Below, piece after piece: positions 11,518 through 21,647 of a DNA stretch of 64,000 nt; position 1 is the first letter of the stretch; every line of letters begins with the position of its first letter. The notes beneath the pieces are model-generated. The model did not search any database. It had not been told where the DNA came from and saw only the letters and a program-made list of their open reading frames with translations. The position numbers were made by a program, and so were the translations under genes. The stretch lies in assembly GCF_010093815.1 (NCBI RefSeq), contig NW_022985565.1, positions 459,924 to 523,923 of the forward strand, written 5' to 3'. Origin of the DNA: Pseudovirgaria hyperparasitica (taxonomy: Eukaryota; Ascomycota; Dothideomycetes; Acrospermales; Acrospermaceae).

Positions 11518-13422
11518 ATGAGGAAAGCGGAACAACTCTTCTACCTGGCCGTCTTCTCGCTGCTGGGTACGTCGCACACAGCGTCGCCGCAACTCAACGC
11601 ACGAGAACCGACAAAGAGCAAGAATGCGCCTCCGAATGTCTGCGATGTAAGCAATGCCAATTCCAGTGACTGTCATTCCCAGCCGTCTGTTCTCGTAGAT
11701 ACCCCCTCTAAACTTGTTTCCGTGCAGTTCGAGCCGGGCGCCATTGTCTCCGATGCTTGTGCCTCTTATTCCACCCTCGACGGCCTCAACGAAGCTCTGA
11801 GTCCGTTTGTCACGAAGATCACCCAGGACACCGACTTCTTCTCACACTACCGATTGAACCTGTTCAACAAAAAATGTCCGTTCTGGGATGATGAGAATGG
11901 CATGTGTGGCAACATTGCTTGTGCGGTGAACACGTTGGACAATGAAGAAGATATACCCCTTGTCTGGAGAGCGCAAGAGCTGGGTAAACTTGAAGGACCA
12001 CGGGCAAAGCATCCTGGAAAGAAAGTCAGAGAAGTGTTGAATGAGAAACCGCTGCATGGGCATCTTGGAGAAAACGTAGAAGAGAGTTGCGTAGTTGAGT
12101 CGGATGATGAGTGCGATGACAGAGACTACTGCATACCAGAGGATGAACGAGCAGATGCAAAGGGCGATTATGTCAGTCTTGTCGACAATCCAGAGCGATT
12201 CACCGGATATGCTGGCCCTGGCGCGCAGCAGGTTTGGGAGGCCATCTACAGGGAAAATTGCTTTTCAAAAGGCAGTCCAGAGGTAGTTGTTCAGACCCCC
12301 GGTTCTTCTGGTTCTTCGCTTGGCGGCTTCGCCGCACAGGATCTGCGTCAGGCCCTCAAGGAACAGGGAGTCAAGCAAGGTATCCAATCCGCTATCGCCC
12401 ACGGCTCTGGATCGGCTCGTGTTGACCCTATAGAATTTGACGACACTTGTCTCGAGAAGCGTGTCTTCCATCGCGTCATCTCTGGAATGCACGCTTCTAT
12501 ATCCACACACCTATGCCATGACTACCTAAACCAAACGACTGGAGAATGGGGTCCGAACTTGGCATGTTACGAGTCTCGCCTTCATAGTCATCCCGATCGA
12601 GTCTCGAATCTCTACTTCAACTATGCACTGGTTCTCCGTGCTGTAGGCAAGGTCCGCCAACACATTCAAAACTACTCTTTCTGCTCAGCCGATCCAACAC
12701 AAGATTCCAAGACCAAAAACCTCGTCCTCAATCTTGCCGCCAATGTGCCCTCAGCTGCTGAGATCTTCGATGAAACAACAATGTTCGCTGATCCATCGGT
12801 CATCGATCTCAAAGAGGACTTCCGTAACCGCTTCCGCAACGTCTCGCGGATTATGGACTGCGTCGGCTGTGACAAGTGCCGCCTATGGGGTAAAGTGCAA
12901 ACCGCAGGCTATGGCGCGGCGCTCAAAGTACTTTTCGAGTTCGACGAGTCCAACAGCGAAAACGATCCGCCGCTGCGTCGCACAGAGCTCGTCGCCCTGG
13001 TGAATACCCTCGACCGCCTATCACACTCGCTCAAAGCAATCAAATCCTTCCGCCACATGATCGAAGAGCGTGACGGGCTGGCCCAGACCCCAGACGCCGA
13101 GCCCTCACAGCTCCCTCACCCCATCAACGACGACGTTCCGCCCATCCAAAACAAGAAGAAGAAGGCAAAAGTATACGACGACGACGAGGAATGGCGGCCG
13201 AAACCCAGACTATACGACCCGGACGAGACATTCACGGAGATGCTGTACGCCGAGGCATACCTGGTCTGGCGCACGTACTGGTACGTGATGCGTCAATGGT
13301 GGAATCTGCCCCGCAAGCTGTACGCGATCGGGCTGTGGGAGTTGAGGCGTCTGTATGCCTGGTGGCTTGGGCTCAGTGTGCCGGAGAGGGGCTGGGCGTT
13401 TCGGACACCCGACGAGTTGTAG
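11518..13422 (+). CDS. ERO1: Endoplasmic reticulum thiol oxidase Ero1
   Basis: A single-exon 634-residue flavoprotein that reoxidises protein disulfide isomerase in the ER lumen and passes electrons to oxygen through FAD. The N-terminus has a hydrophobic signal peptide (about residues 6-22). The shuttle disulfide is C130-GNIA-C135, just after the conserved KKCPFW segment, and the active-site CxxCxxC is C448/C451/C454. Length fits filamentous fungal Ero1 proteins, which are longer than the yeast one. After the catalytic core there is a Lys/Asp-rich linker with a KKKKAK run, then a Trp/Tyr-rich tail from about residue 570 that may associate with the membrane. The protein ends in PDEL, which resembles but is not a canonical HDEL/KDEL retrieval signal. 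The nearest downstream gene, fumarate reductase, is convergent. Confidence 0.96.
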   Translation: MRKAEQLFYLAVFSLLGTSHTASPQLNAREPTKSKNAPPNVCDVSNANSSDCHSQPSVLVDTPSKLVSVQFEPGAIVSDACASYSTLDGLNEALSPFVTKITQDTDFFSHYRLNLFNKKCPFWDDENGMCGNIACAVNTLDNEEDIPLVWRAQELGKLEGPRAKHPGKKVREVLNEKPLHGHLGENVEESCVVESDDECDDRDYCIPEDERADAKGDYVSLVDNPERFTGYAGPGAQQVWEAIYRENCFSKGSPEVVVQTPGSSGSSLGGFAAQDLRQALKEQGVKQGIQSAIAHGSGSARVDPIEFDDTCLEKRVFHRVISGMHASISTHLCHDYLNQTTGEWGPNLACYESRLHSHPDRVSNLYFNYALVLRAVGKVRQHIQNYSFCSADPTQDSKTKNLVLNLAANVPSAAEIFDETTMFADPSVIDLKEDFRNRFRNVSRIMDCVGCDKCRLWGKVQTAGYGAALKVLFEFDESNSENDPPLRRTELVALVNTLDRLSHSLKAIKSFRHMIEERDGLAQTPDAEPSQLPHPINDDVPPIQNKKKKAKVYDDDEEWRPKPRLYDPDETFTEMLYAEAYLVWRTYWYVMRQWWNLPRKLYAIGLWELRRLYAWWLGLSVPERGWAFRTPDEL

Positions 13423-13668
13423 ACGTCTGTATAGTACATGTATATATGCACATGAGCGTGGTGGAGCTTGGTAATATAGATAGGTGTTGATGCATGGCTT
13501 GGCTTAAGTTAACTTGGTATAGCATGGTATAGCATGGCATTGGCATGGTGTTTTCTTGTGTTTGCTTCAAGGAAAGAGCAATTTTCGCCCCCCGTCCGTT
13601 TCTAAGCATAGAGCGCCCTGTGGCTACATTCTACACTCCGATTGAATATACACGGAGGATTGAACGTT

Positions 13669-13746
13669 TGATTGATTGATTGATTGATAGATTGATTGAT
13701 TGATAGATTGATTGATTGATAGATTGATTGATTGATCGATAGATAG
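13669..13746. repeat. GATT/GATA tetranucleotide array
   Basis: Tandem GATT units with GATA interspersed at regular points, giving a 12-16 bp higher-order pattern. It sits in the 3' flank of ERO1. Confidence 0.9.
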
Positions 13747-14073
13747 GCAGTTAGACATGCATATACACACACATAAATGCTTTATATACATATACATATA
13801 CATATATATACACACACACAAACACACACCTCATCATCTCTTACCCCCCCCCCTGCCTGGATCATTTTCATCACTTGTCCGGCCCCCAACCCCACTTGCT
13901 GCGATTTGAATTTAAATTTTTTTTTTCAATCTCAAAAATCACGACTGAATTGGAGAATGAATGGCAAGTGGTTGGTTGGTTGGTTGATTGTCATGATGGA
14001 AATTAAATTGGATGGATGGTTGGTTGGTTGGTTGGGGTATATATATATATCATCAGCACTAATTAGAGTCTTA

Positions 14074-14077
14074 AGAA

Positions 14078-14109
<32 letters not shown>

Positions 14110-14336
14110 AGAAGAAGAGGAAGAGGAAGAGGAAGAGGAAGAGGAAGAGGAAGAGGAAGAGGAAGAGGAAGAGGAAGAGGAAGAGGAAGANNNNNNNNNN
14201 NNNNNNNNNNNNNNNNNNNNNNNNNNNNNNNNNNNNNNNNNNNNNGAAGAGGAAGAGGAAGAGGAAGAGGAAGAGGAAGAGGAAGAGGAAGAGGAAGAGG
14301 AAGAGGAAGAGGAAGAGGAAGAAGAAGAGGAAGAAG
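14074..14336. repeat. GAAGAG purine tract interrupted by a 55-N gap
   Basis: A near-pure purine strand of GAA units passing into regular GAAGAG hexamers. Positions 14191-14245 are 55 N, with the same hexamer on both sides, so the true array length is unknown. Polypurine mirror-like tracts of this kind can adopt triplex structure and stall polymerases, which is consistent with the gap. Confidence 0.95.
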
Positions 14337-14762
14337 TTTGTGACATTTGATCCATAGACACACCAACTAACCCCAAATAACCCTCCTCCCACTAACCCCC
14401 AACAACCCCAGCAAAACGAATGAATGAAAACAAATCAAACCAAGCCACAGCAGGGTAAACAAATATCTCTAATCCCCCTTCCAGTACATTCAATTCACTA
14501 CCAAGAAACAAACGATTCAAGAAAAACTCATTCTAAAAAAAGTTTTCATTCATTTGCCATCTAGTAACTTGCGAATACAAAGATACGTTGCGACGCGACG
14601 TGAACCCCCCGGCCAAAATGTAATAAAATACAGCCAGCTATGAAAAGATGTATAGTCGAGATCATTCGTAAACCCGAAGACACAGACACTTCTTCCCCTC
14701 TCCCCCTTTTTTTTACAATTTATAACACCCTGGCTAAGCATACAGCAGCAGCAGCAGTACGC

Positions 14763-16820
14763 TCACGGGTCCAGGGTGATCTTCTGGCCCTTGACGCGGC
14801 CGATGACTATTTCGGGCGCGTACTTGGGAATAACCTCATCGTCGTGTAGCATCTCGAATTCCTCACTGGCGTCCTTGCCCATGTGGCTATATAGCGCCTG
14901 GGGACCGCCGGGGTGCTCGTCTACCCACTCGGTCAGATCAAGCACGATACCCTTGACGGCGATCCATAGATCGTCCTTCTTGTTGTGCTTGGCCACTTCC
15001 TCGAGCGAAATCTCCCGCTCGGGGATCTTGAACTCCTTTGGTGCGCTGGGCTTGGACACCTTGCCCGGGTCAGCACTGTCAGCACCAGCCTTCAAGATGG
15101 GGCCGGCCGAGGTCTGGGATTGTCGTGCTACGGCATCGGAGGCGCCGGTGCCTGATGAGCCACTCCAGTCGACGGTCACGCGGCCAGGTTGCGAGGGGTC
15201 GATGTGCAGAGAGATTTGGCCGAGACGCTGAGACGCGGACGACGCGCCTCCGGTAAGTGCCTTTTGGAAGAGGTACTTGCTGGCAGAGGCACCGGCAACA
15301 CGTCCGTATACGACGCATCCGAGAAGGGAGGATCCACCGAGACGGTTGGCACCGTGGACACCACCTGCCAACTCACCACAGACGAATAGACCGTCGAATG
15401 GCTTGCCCTCAGAGTTCAAGCACTCGGCCTTGTCGTTGATCTCGATACCACCCATGGTGAAGTGGAGCACTGGCTCCATCTCGGCAACGTGGAAGGTGTC
15501 GCTGATGTCAAATGGTAGATTGTGGAAGAACTTCTTGTTCCATGGGCACTTCTCCTTGCCCTCAGCGATGGCATTATATGTCTTGTATGTCTTCTGAAGA
15601 GCAGCGTCACCACAGCCGATTGTCTTTGCAAGTTCCTTGCCAGACATCTTCTTCATGAGGCCACGGCCAGAGTAATGCCTCGTGTGGAAGTCGAGGACAT
15701 TTGAGGCCTTCGAGTTGAGCACGAGGCGGATGGGCCAGTTGCCCTTCTCCTTCTGCTCCCACATCATGCCGGACACGTAGTCACGATGTCCGAGCTCGTC
15801 ACAGAAGCGCTCGCCCTTGGAATTAAGGAGAAGACCTCCCTCACCACGCAGAGCCTCGGCAGCCAAGAACTTCCACTTGGAACCAGGGTCCTTGGGGTCT
15901 ACAAGCCCGGTAGGGTGGACCTGGACCTTGTCCATATCAATGCCGTTGGCACCAATCGACATCAGCATTTTGTGTCCATCACCAGTGGCGTGCTGGCCGT
16001 TGGTCGTGGCAAGACCAAAGGTGTCTGGACGATGCTTCTTCAAAAGAGAAGAGTCACTGAAATCGGCAGCATAACCACCGGTGGCGAGGACGACTGGACC
16101 GTCGAGCGTGGTCTCCTCACCACCAAACTCGTAGGTCACACCAGTGATCTTGTTCCCGTCCTTGTTGACCTTGGTGACCTTGGCCTTCTTGATAAGCGCA
16201 ACACGCTCTGGCTCAGACTCGCATAGCTCTTCCCATCGTTGCATCAGGGCATATGTGATGGCCATACCGGGGAACTTGGCATCGTGGCCACGGTGAGTAC
16301 GGGGTTGGGAGTGACCACTGCAAGAAGATTAGCATGGAATCAAGAACCGGACTGCTCAAATACGCACCCCAGCCGTGAGACAAGAGTCAGATCGAGGTTG
16401 AAGACATCCTGCAGCCACTCGACGGCAGCTGAGGATTGATATGTGAGGACCTTGATCAGATCTGGACGAGCCTTGTCTCGCGCGGACTTCAGTGTGTCGT
16501 CGTAGAACTGCTTCACACTGTCCTCGATCTTGTGGTCGACTTGTGTCCTCGTCAGGGCACCGTTGATACCCGAGGTGGCCTTTGTGGAGTTTCCTCCCAT
16601 AAAGTCTTTGCAACGACGTCAGCTTCCAGCCCCGGGTGTTTGCGCAAGATACACATACTGTTCTTGTCAAGCAGAACGACGTTGCCACCAGCCAGGTAGA
16701 TGGAATGTGCGGCGCTCAAACCGGACACTATTTTATATTGTCAGCCTACAAACAGATATGCGGGAGTGGCGGCCAAGTGAACTTACAGCCGGCACCGACT
16801 ACGATGACTCTCTGCGACAT
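14763..16820 (-). CDS. Fumarate reductase flavoprotein with C-terminal cytochrome b5 domain
   Basis: Four exons: 16820-16787, 16727-16659, 16605-16368 and 16317-14763, giving 631 residues. All three introns are about 50-60 nt with GT-AG ends and phase agrees across each join. The N-terminus reads MSQRVIVVGAG then LSGLSAAHS, a classic Rossmann FAD-binding fingerprint, followed by MGGNS and KATSGING typical of soluble fumarate reductases (FRD1/OSM1 type). The flavoprotein part runs to about residue 480. The last 80 residues form a cytochrome b5-like heme domain with the DEHPGG motif and a second histidine in MLHDD. Soluble fumarate reductases use reduced FAD to recycle redox cofactors under low oxygen; the b5 fusion suggests an internal electron donor or acceptor. 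There is no mitochondrial or ER presequence, so it is probably cytosolic. Confidence 0.93.
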
Positions 16821-17917
16821 GATGGATATGCAATAAGACGATGAGGGTGGAGGTGAGGATGGAGAATGGAGAATGGAAGAAGGGAAGATGGAGCAGGAGA
16901 AGAGAGGATAGGAAACAAACAGCACGTGGAAGCAGACTGGCGGCGGGCCGAGTTCTTAAAGTGTATGGAATGGTCGGAGTGTGTACGATGCACTTGTTCC
17001 TCCTCTCGCTCTCACTCTCTCCCCACAGTCGCCCCAGACTCTCGCAGCAGCCTCGGTACAGTGGGGGCACTAGCAGCAGCATAGCCAGCCAATCGCGCCT
17101 ACCCGAATGTCAATGATTCAACAGTTGCACCCGTGCGTACTTGAGATGGCGCATATGCAATTATGGATAGCACTCTCTACTGACGCAGCTTGTTCTGTAA
17201 TAAACAGTTGCAGCTGTAATTAACCAACTTTAATAATTGTCACTATTATAAGGTCCTCGGCATGTGAAAGGCGACCTGCATGGGCTTCACAGGTTGCATC
17301 CTAGGCGTCTTGCTTATGACCTCCGTCACGCGCAACCCCAAAGCTCTGGCTGGCGGGAGAACGCTTGGGTCGTGGGCCCTGCGTGGGTCCTGAAAGAGAG
17401 AAAGTCTGGCAGCATGTATTAGCATGTGAAAGACCCCCGGAGCTGTATCAATTTTCTCCTATTTCCGATCTTCTTCACATCTGATATTCTCCCTTCTTCA
17501 TGGTACCTTTTGATGTCTGTATTCCATGGTGAGAATACTTGTTTTACTTGTCTACGTTTCTCATTGAAAGAACCCTAGCAGCCCTCGGTGTATCAGTGCG
17601 CGACCAACCCCCGAAGTGCCTGCTCAAACTGGTAATTCTCGCCTGTTGTCGCCAGTCTTCTGTCAGAACTATGTGCATTTGCGCATTGAACGCTGCGACA
17701 CGACTTGCATGACGATTCAGTCACCAAAGACACGCAGGAATACAGCTGTGCCATAATAGTGTATCTACTGATGTGAGCCTCTGCTAGCATCAATTGTTCC
17801 ACCAGTCATTGCAGACAACATGTACGTATTGAGGCATACTACTTGTAACATGCCGAACTTTTCAGATTATCACGACATTGCAACCAGACTGTCCTGCCAT
17901 CATAATTTCGGATCTAG
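16821..17917. other. Intergenic region, no gene seen
   Basis: Upstream of fumarate reductase and downstream of the DsbA-like gene, both on minus. The first 250 bp are purine-rich on the plus strand (a pyrimidine-rich leader for the fumarate reductase transcript). An AT-rich patch lies near 17205-17250. No convincing open frame. Confidence 0.6.
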
Positions 17918-18717
17918 TCAGACGACATTCTTTGCAAGCCACTGCTCCCAGTCCTCCTTCGAAAACCCACTCGAAATGCTTCCTTCTACGGCACCCTACA
18001 AACAGTTTAACACACATCACATTATATCAGTAATGCCAAATGATACTCACATTGAAGAGAACAGTAGGAGTAACATGAATGCCTACCAGTCGGTTGTACT
18101 TCAGGTCTCGTCAGCCCCAACTGCTCCCAACAAACTGTCGTGAGATTATGCATACCTTGACCAAAAGCTTAAGGTCGTTCGTCACGCCATTACCAATATT
18201 GAGTGCACCACCCTCCCCTGGCTGGTCCGAGATCTCCAAGAGCTCATAAAACTTATTTTCATCAATGCCGACACCTGCAGCAATCTTCCCTAGTCTCTTG
18301 TAGGTATCATTCCGAGCCTCGTTCACGACGTTGACGTCGAAGAACTCGGTTTGTTTCTCAAACAGCGCGTTGGAGAACTCCCAGAATTTGTTGGGCGCGA
18401 GCTTCAGGACGGCAATACCAGCCTCGTGAGTCAAAGTACTTGACGGATGCCATGGCTGGATCTGTTGTCGGAAAACGACTTGAAGCTTTCCAGCATACTT
18501 GTTGCGAACGAGAGGGAGGACGCTCTGGTACACGGTCGTGAACTGCTTCTTGGAGAACGGGCAGACGTAGTCGAGGTCTAGTGACGATATTTATTAGCTT
18601 GACCCTTCTATCAAAAGGTTCTTCCACTGGTCACTTACACAGCTCAAGACTGTGCACAGCCTTTGGCTGTCTGCTTTCGGCGAAGATTTGTCCAGCGAAT
18701 TTTGGTGCCAAAGCCAT
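17918..18717 (-). CDS. DsbA-like thioredoxin-fold protein
   Basis: Four exons: 18717-18639, 18577-18156, 18098-18051 and 17995-17918, giving 208 residues. Phases agree at all three joins. The protein begins MALAPKFAGQIFAES, has the strand-plus-active-loop segment YLDYVCPFSKKQF near residues 27-39 and a cis-proline-like VTPTVLFNG in the third and fourth exons, which is the layout of DSBA/FrnE thioredoxin folds with an inserted helical domain. The active loop has one cysteine followed by PFS instead of CxxC, so it resembles a glutathione-transferase-like or isomerase relative more than a dithiol oxidase. There is no signal peptide. Function is unassigned. The third exon is only 48 nt. Confidence 0.85.
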
Positions 18718-20122
18718 TTTGCAAGTCTATTATGTATGTCAAGAAGCGGGGTAGAGGAAAGGAGTTGTAAAGGCTAGAATGCACAAGTATAATAAAGAGC
18801 CCAAAAAAATTGTTGTATGAGGTTCGATTGAAGACAAAGGTCTGATAGCTAGATATATAATTGGAATATGCCGATCTCCTTTAAATGACGCTCAATTGTA
18901 ATGACGTGACGTGAGTCGCCGCAGCTCCGAACAGCGGTGCCGCAACTTTGGCGGGGCTGATCCTCTACGGATGGATTCAAGGTCAACCTATTTGCCCACC
19001 GTTAGCTTCCGACTCGCTATACGCAGCAGCAGCAAAACATGCAGAAATAAACATTCGTTCAGATTCCCAAAGTATAAGCATCGACGACCTGCATTTGTCG
19101 ATACCGGCCATGCCTTTTCCGGCTCTTCCTATCTTGAAGTTTTGTAAAGGGTAAAGAAAATCTCATCATCGAGGTGTGAATGTGTGGGCAAGGCGGCATG
19201 TTTCAACGTACCTGATCCGTTTCACCCATGTCTAGCCCAAACGTCTTGCGTATCTGATCTAAAGGCCAATATCCTGAAATCGTGCTGCGATAATTAGCGG
19301 ACGTGGAAAGCTGCACAGCCTCTATGATCAAGCGTCATTTGCATATAACGACGGATCTGGGAGCCGTGTCGAGGTGTTCTAACGCGACGATGTATCTGCG
19401 GCAGCAAGACGACAAACAAGATACCGACTGTTCTTAATTCAGCGATGACTGCATGGCGGAGACTCGCTATTGGAAAATCGCCAGACCACCGGAGCAGGTA
19501 AAGGTTCAACAGATATTCGTCACACTATGCATCACATTGCGTCCCTGCAGCCGAAAAATCTCGGTGCCTTGGTTGGCGGTAAGGTCGTACGTCGTAGAGC
19601 TCACGAAAGTATCGCATTTCGAACAGAGGGGTAAGTTTACCACAATAATGCCGTACAATTGTCTGTAGAGAGTTCGCTGTCGTGTAATCGCGAGTCTTCA
19701 CGGATGAGGGAGAGCAGGAGACAACCACGCGAAGAATAATATCGCCAAGACAAATTTCTTCGCAGACGCTGACATAATCATAGCGCTAGGACTATCACGG
19801 TAATACCTGGATCCAGTGCTCGGGAATACCTCTCTCGTCAACTCTCCAACAGTAACGTGATCGAACATCTAAACGTGTCATAATCATTAGCTGGGATACC
19901 AGAACCAGTTTGTCCGTCCCGTCATCATGGTTCTCAAACATGGGAGCCGCTGGGGATCTGCATTTGCTGATTAGTGTGGCCGGGCGACATGAGGGTACTC
20001 ATCTAATCAGCTTCAGGTGCGGGTGCTCACATGGTTGTCGAGACTCATATAGAAAGAAGCGAACAGAATGAAACTACTCCTCCCATTCTTCGCAGACATA
20101 ACTAGATTCCTGAACACCAAAC
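18718..20122. other. Divergent intergenic region with one minor open frame
   Basis: This is the shared upstream region of the DsbA-like gene (-) and the F-box gene (+). A plus-strand frame at 18948-19154 has an ordinary-looking translation (starts MAGLILYGWIQ) but matches nothing I recognise and has no clear partner exon. The rest shows no gene. Confidence 0.5.
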
Positions 20123-21190
20123 ATGGATGAAACCAGCGACCTCCCAAGCACAAGCACAAGCAGCAGCAGCGCCGCAAGCCGCGTCTTCGCCGTCGCCGAG
20201 CTCCTCGAACAAATCCTCCTCCATCTCCCCCAGAAAGACATCCTCACCTCCCAAACCATAACTCCATCCTGGCTATACACAATCAAAGGCTCCAGCAAGC
20301 TCCAACGCCGCCTCTTCCTCCTCCCCCAGCAGCCCCAGAACACCCCATCATCCAAATCCAAGCCCACAGGCAGCAAACACGACCCACCACCAACCCCCGA
20401 CAAAAAACACATCACAGTCACAACCTTCCTCGGCAGCATCCAAATCCCCCATCCCCTCCACGCAGCCTCATCCGCCCTGACCCCCAACAACACCACCACC
20501 ACCACCACCCCGGAGATCTGCATCAACCCGCTCCTCCCATCCATACCCACCCTCCCAGCCGGCCACTGGAGCATCACCGCAAACACCTTCAGCCCAACAT
20601 CAGCCTTCCCCTCGCCCGCCTGGCTGCCCATCCCGGACCCCTTACTCTACGACATATACCGCGCGCAAACGCCAACACTCGAGTACGACGCGCCCATTCC
20701 CCGCCTCCCACCATCGGATCCAGACACCTCCACCAGCTCAACCCCACGCGAGCCGCCTTCCGCAGGCACTACGCAGCACTACTCACCACCAACACTACCA
20801 CCACCACACTCATGGCGCGCAATGTACACATCCCAGCCGCCCGCGACACAGCTGCGACTCTCGCTCGTGCACGAACACGTCGTGCTCTCGTTCCGGAGCA
20901 AGAAGATGGTGCACTCGGCACGGGCGTACCGGAGCCGCATGCTGACCGCGGCCGACGGCGTGAAGATGGGCGCGGTGGTGGATGCCGCGGAGACGTTGCT
21001 GGCGGAGGAATGGGGCGAGCGGACACGCGAAGGGCCGAAGATGTGGGCGAGCCGGGAGCACGTCTGGATTGTGGAGGCGGTGGTGGCGAGCGCGGACACG
21101 GGCCCGCCGTGCAGGTGTCGGGACCGGGAGCGGTGGGACGGGGGAGGACGAGGCGTGTTTTGGAGGGATGCTGGGGATGAGGAGTGGTAG
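20123..21190 (+). CDS. F-box-like protein
   Basis: A single-exon protein of 355 residues. After a Ser/Thr-rich start, residues 20-62 (VFAVAELLEQILLHLP, then a hydrophobic helix and WLYTIKGS) match the F-box pattern that binds Skp1 in SCF ubiquitin ligases. The remainder is Pro/Thr/Ser-rich with conserved patches such as INPLLP. Many such F-box proteins of filamentous ascomycetes have no known substrate. The coding strand is strongly C-rich, which opens long antisense frames that I treat as shadows. Confidence 0.75.
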   Translation: MDETSDLPSTSTSSSSAASRVFAVAELLEQILLHLPQKDILTSQTITPSWLYTIKGSSKLQRRLFLLPQQPQNTPSSKSKPTGSKHDPPPTPDKKHITVTTFLGSIQIPHPLHAASSALTPNNTTTTTTPEICINPLLPSIPTLPAGHWSITANTFSPTSAFPSPAWLPIPDPLLYDIYRAQTPTLEYDAPIPRLPPSDPDTSTSSTPREPPSAGTTQHYSPPTLPPPHSWRAMYTSQPPATQLRLSLVHEHVVLSFRSKKMVHSARAYRSRMLTAADGVKMGAVVDAAETLLAEEWGERTREGPKMWASREHVWIVEAVVASADTGPPCRCRDRERWDGGGRGVFWRDAGDEEW

Positions 21191-21647
21191 GTATCAAGTA
21201 TGTAAGTAAGTGGGAACGGATCTAAACACTGGATTTCGGGATGAAGAAGGTCTGATGTGTGTATCGAAGCGCATGATGCACTTTTGCGGACAGCTGCGGG
21301 TAGATGGAATTCATCAGGTTTCTGGCAACCAATGTTTAATTTACAGGACCCCCTAATACCAACTTGAGATAAAATGCGAGTATGACATTTTTCCAGATCC
21401 AGTTCTTTGAACACCAGTCCGTATCCGCCGTTGGATAGAGCAGGCTCGTGCTCCCAAATATAGACGCCGGCGCTAAATGCAGGAAAAAATAGATGTCAAA
21501 AGTCGATGACCGTGAGAGCGTGAGTACGATTGCGGTCGTGTGTATTAATTATGGCAATTGCAGTGATGGCTCCCCCTGTAGGTACCGAAATGATCACTCG
21601 GCCAAGATAGCACCTGTGTCGAGGTAGGTCGAGGTAGTTCAAAAGAA
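21191..21647. other. Convergent intergenic region, nothing seen
   Basis: Short interval between the 3' ends of the F-box gene and TAF2. It holds presumed 3' untranslated sequence only. Confidence 0.6.

Larger units (their letters stand above)
13423..14762. other. Convergent intergenic region rich in simple repeats
   Basis: This lies between the 3' ends of ERO1 (+) and fumarate reductase (-). It contains a GATT/GATA array, alternating TA/CA runs near 13785-13820, a TTGG-rich patch near 13970-14035 and a long purine tract with an assembly gap. Open frames here are low-complexity artefacts (Ser-, Leu- or Arg/Gly-only translations). No gene is supported. Confidence 0.8.

Noticed and set aside
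13669-13746. Possible CRISPR-like regular array
   Set aside because: The units are simple GATT/GATA repeats without unique spacers, and the genome is fungal.
13777-14392. Open frames of Arg/Gly, Ser, Leu or Phe repeats around the N gap
   Set aside because: They are translations of the GAAGAG purine tract and neighbouring dinucleotide repeats, with the gap inside them.
20779-21414. Long minus-strand frames opposite the F-box gene
   Set aside because: They arise from the C-rich coding strand of the F-box gene and have Pro/Arg/Ser-rich, domain-free translations.
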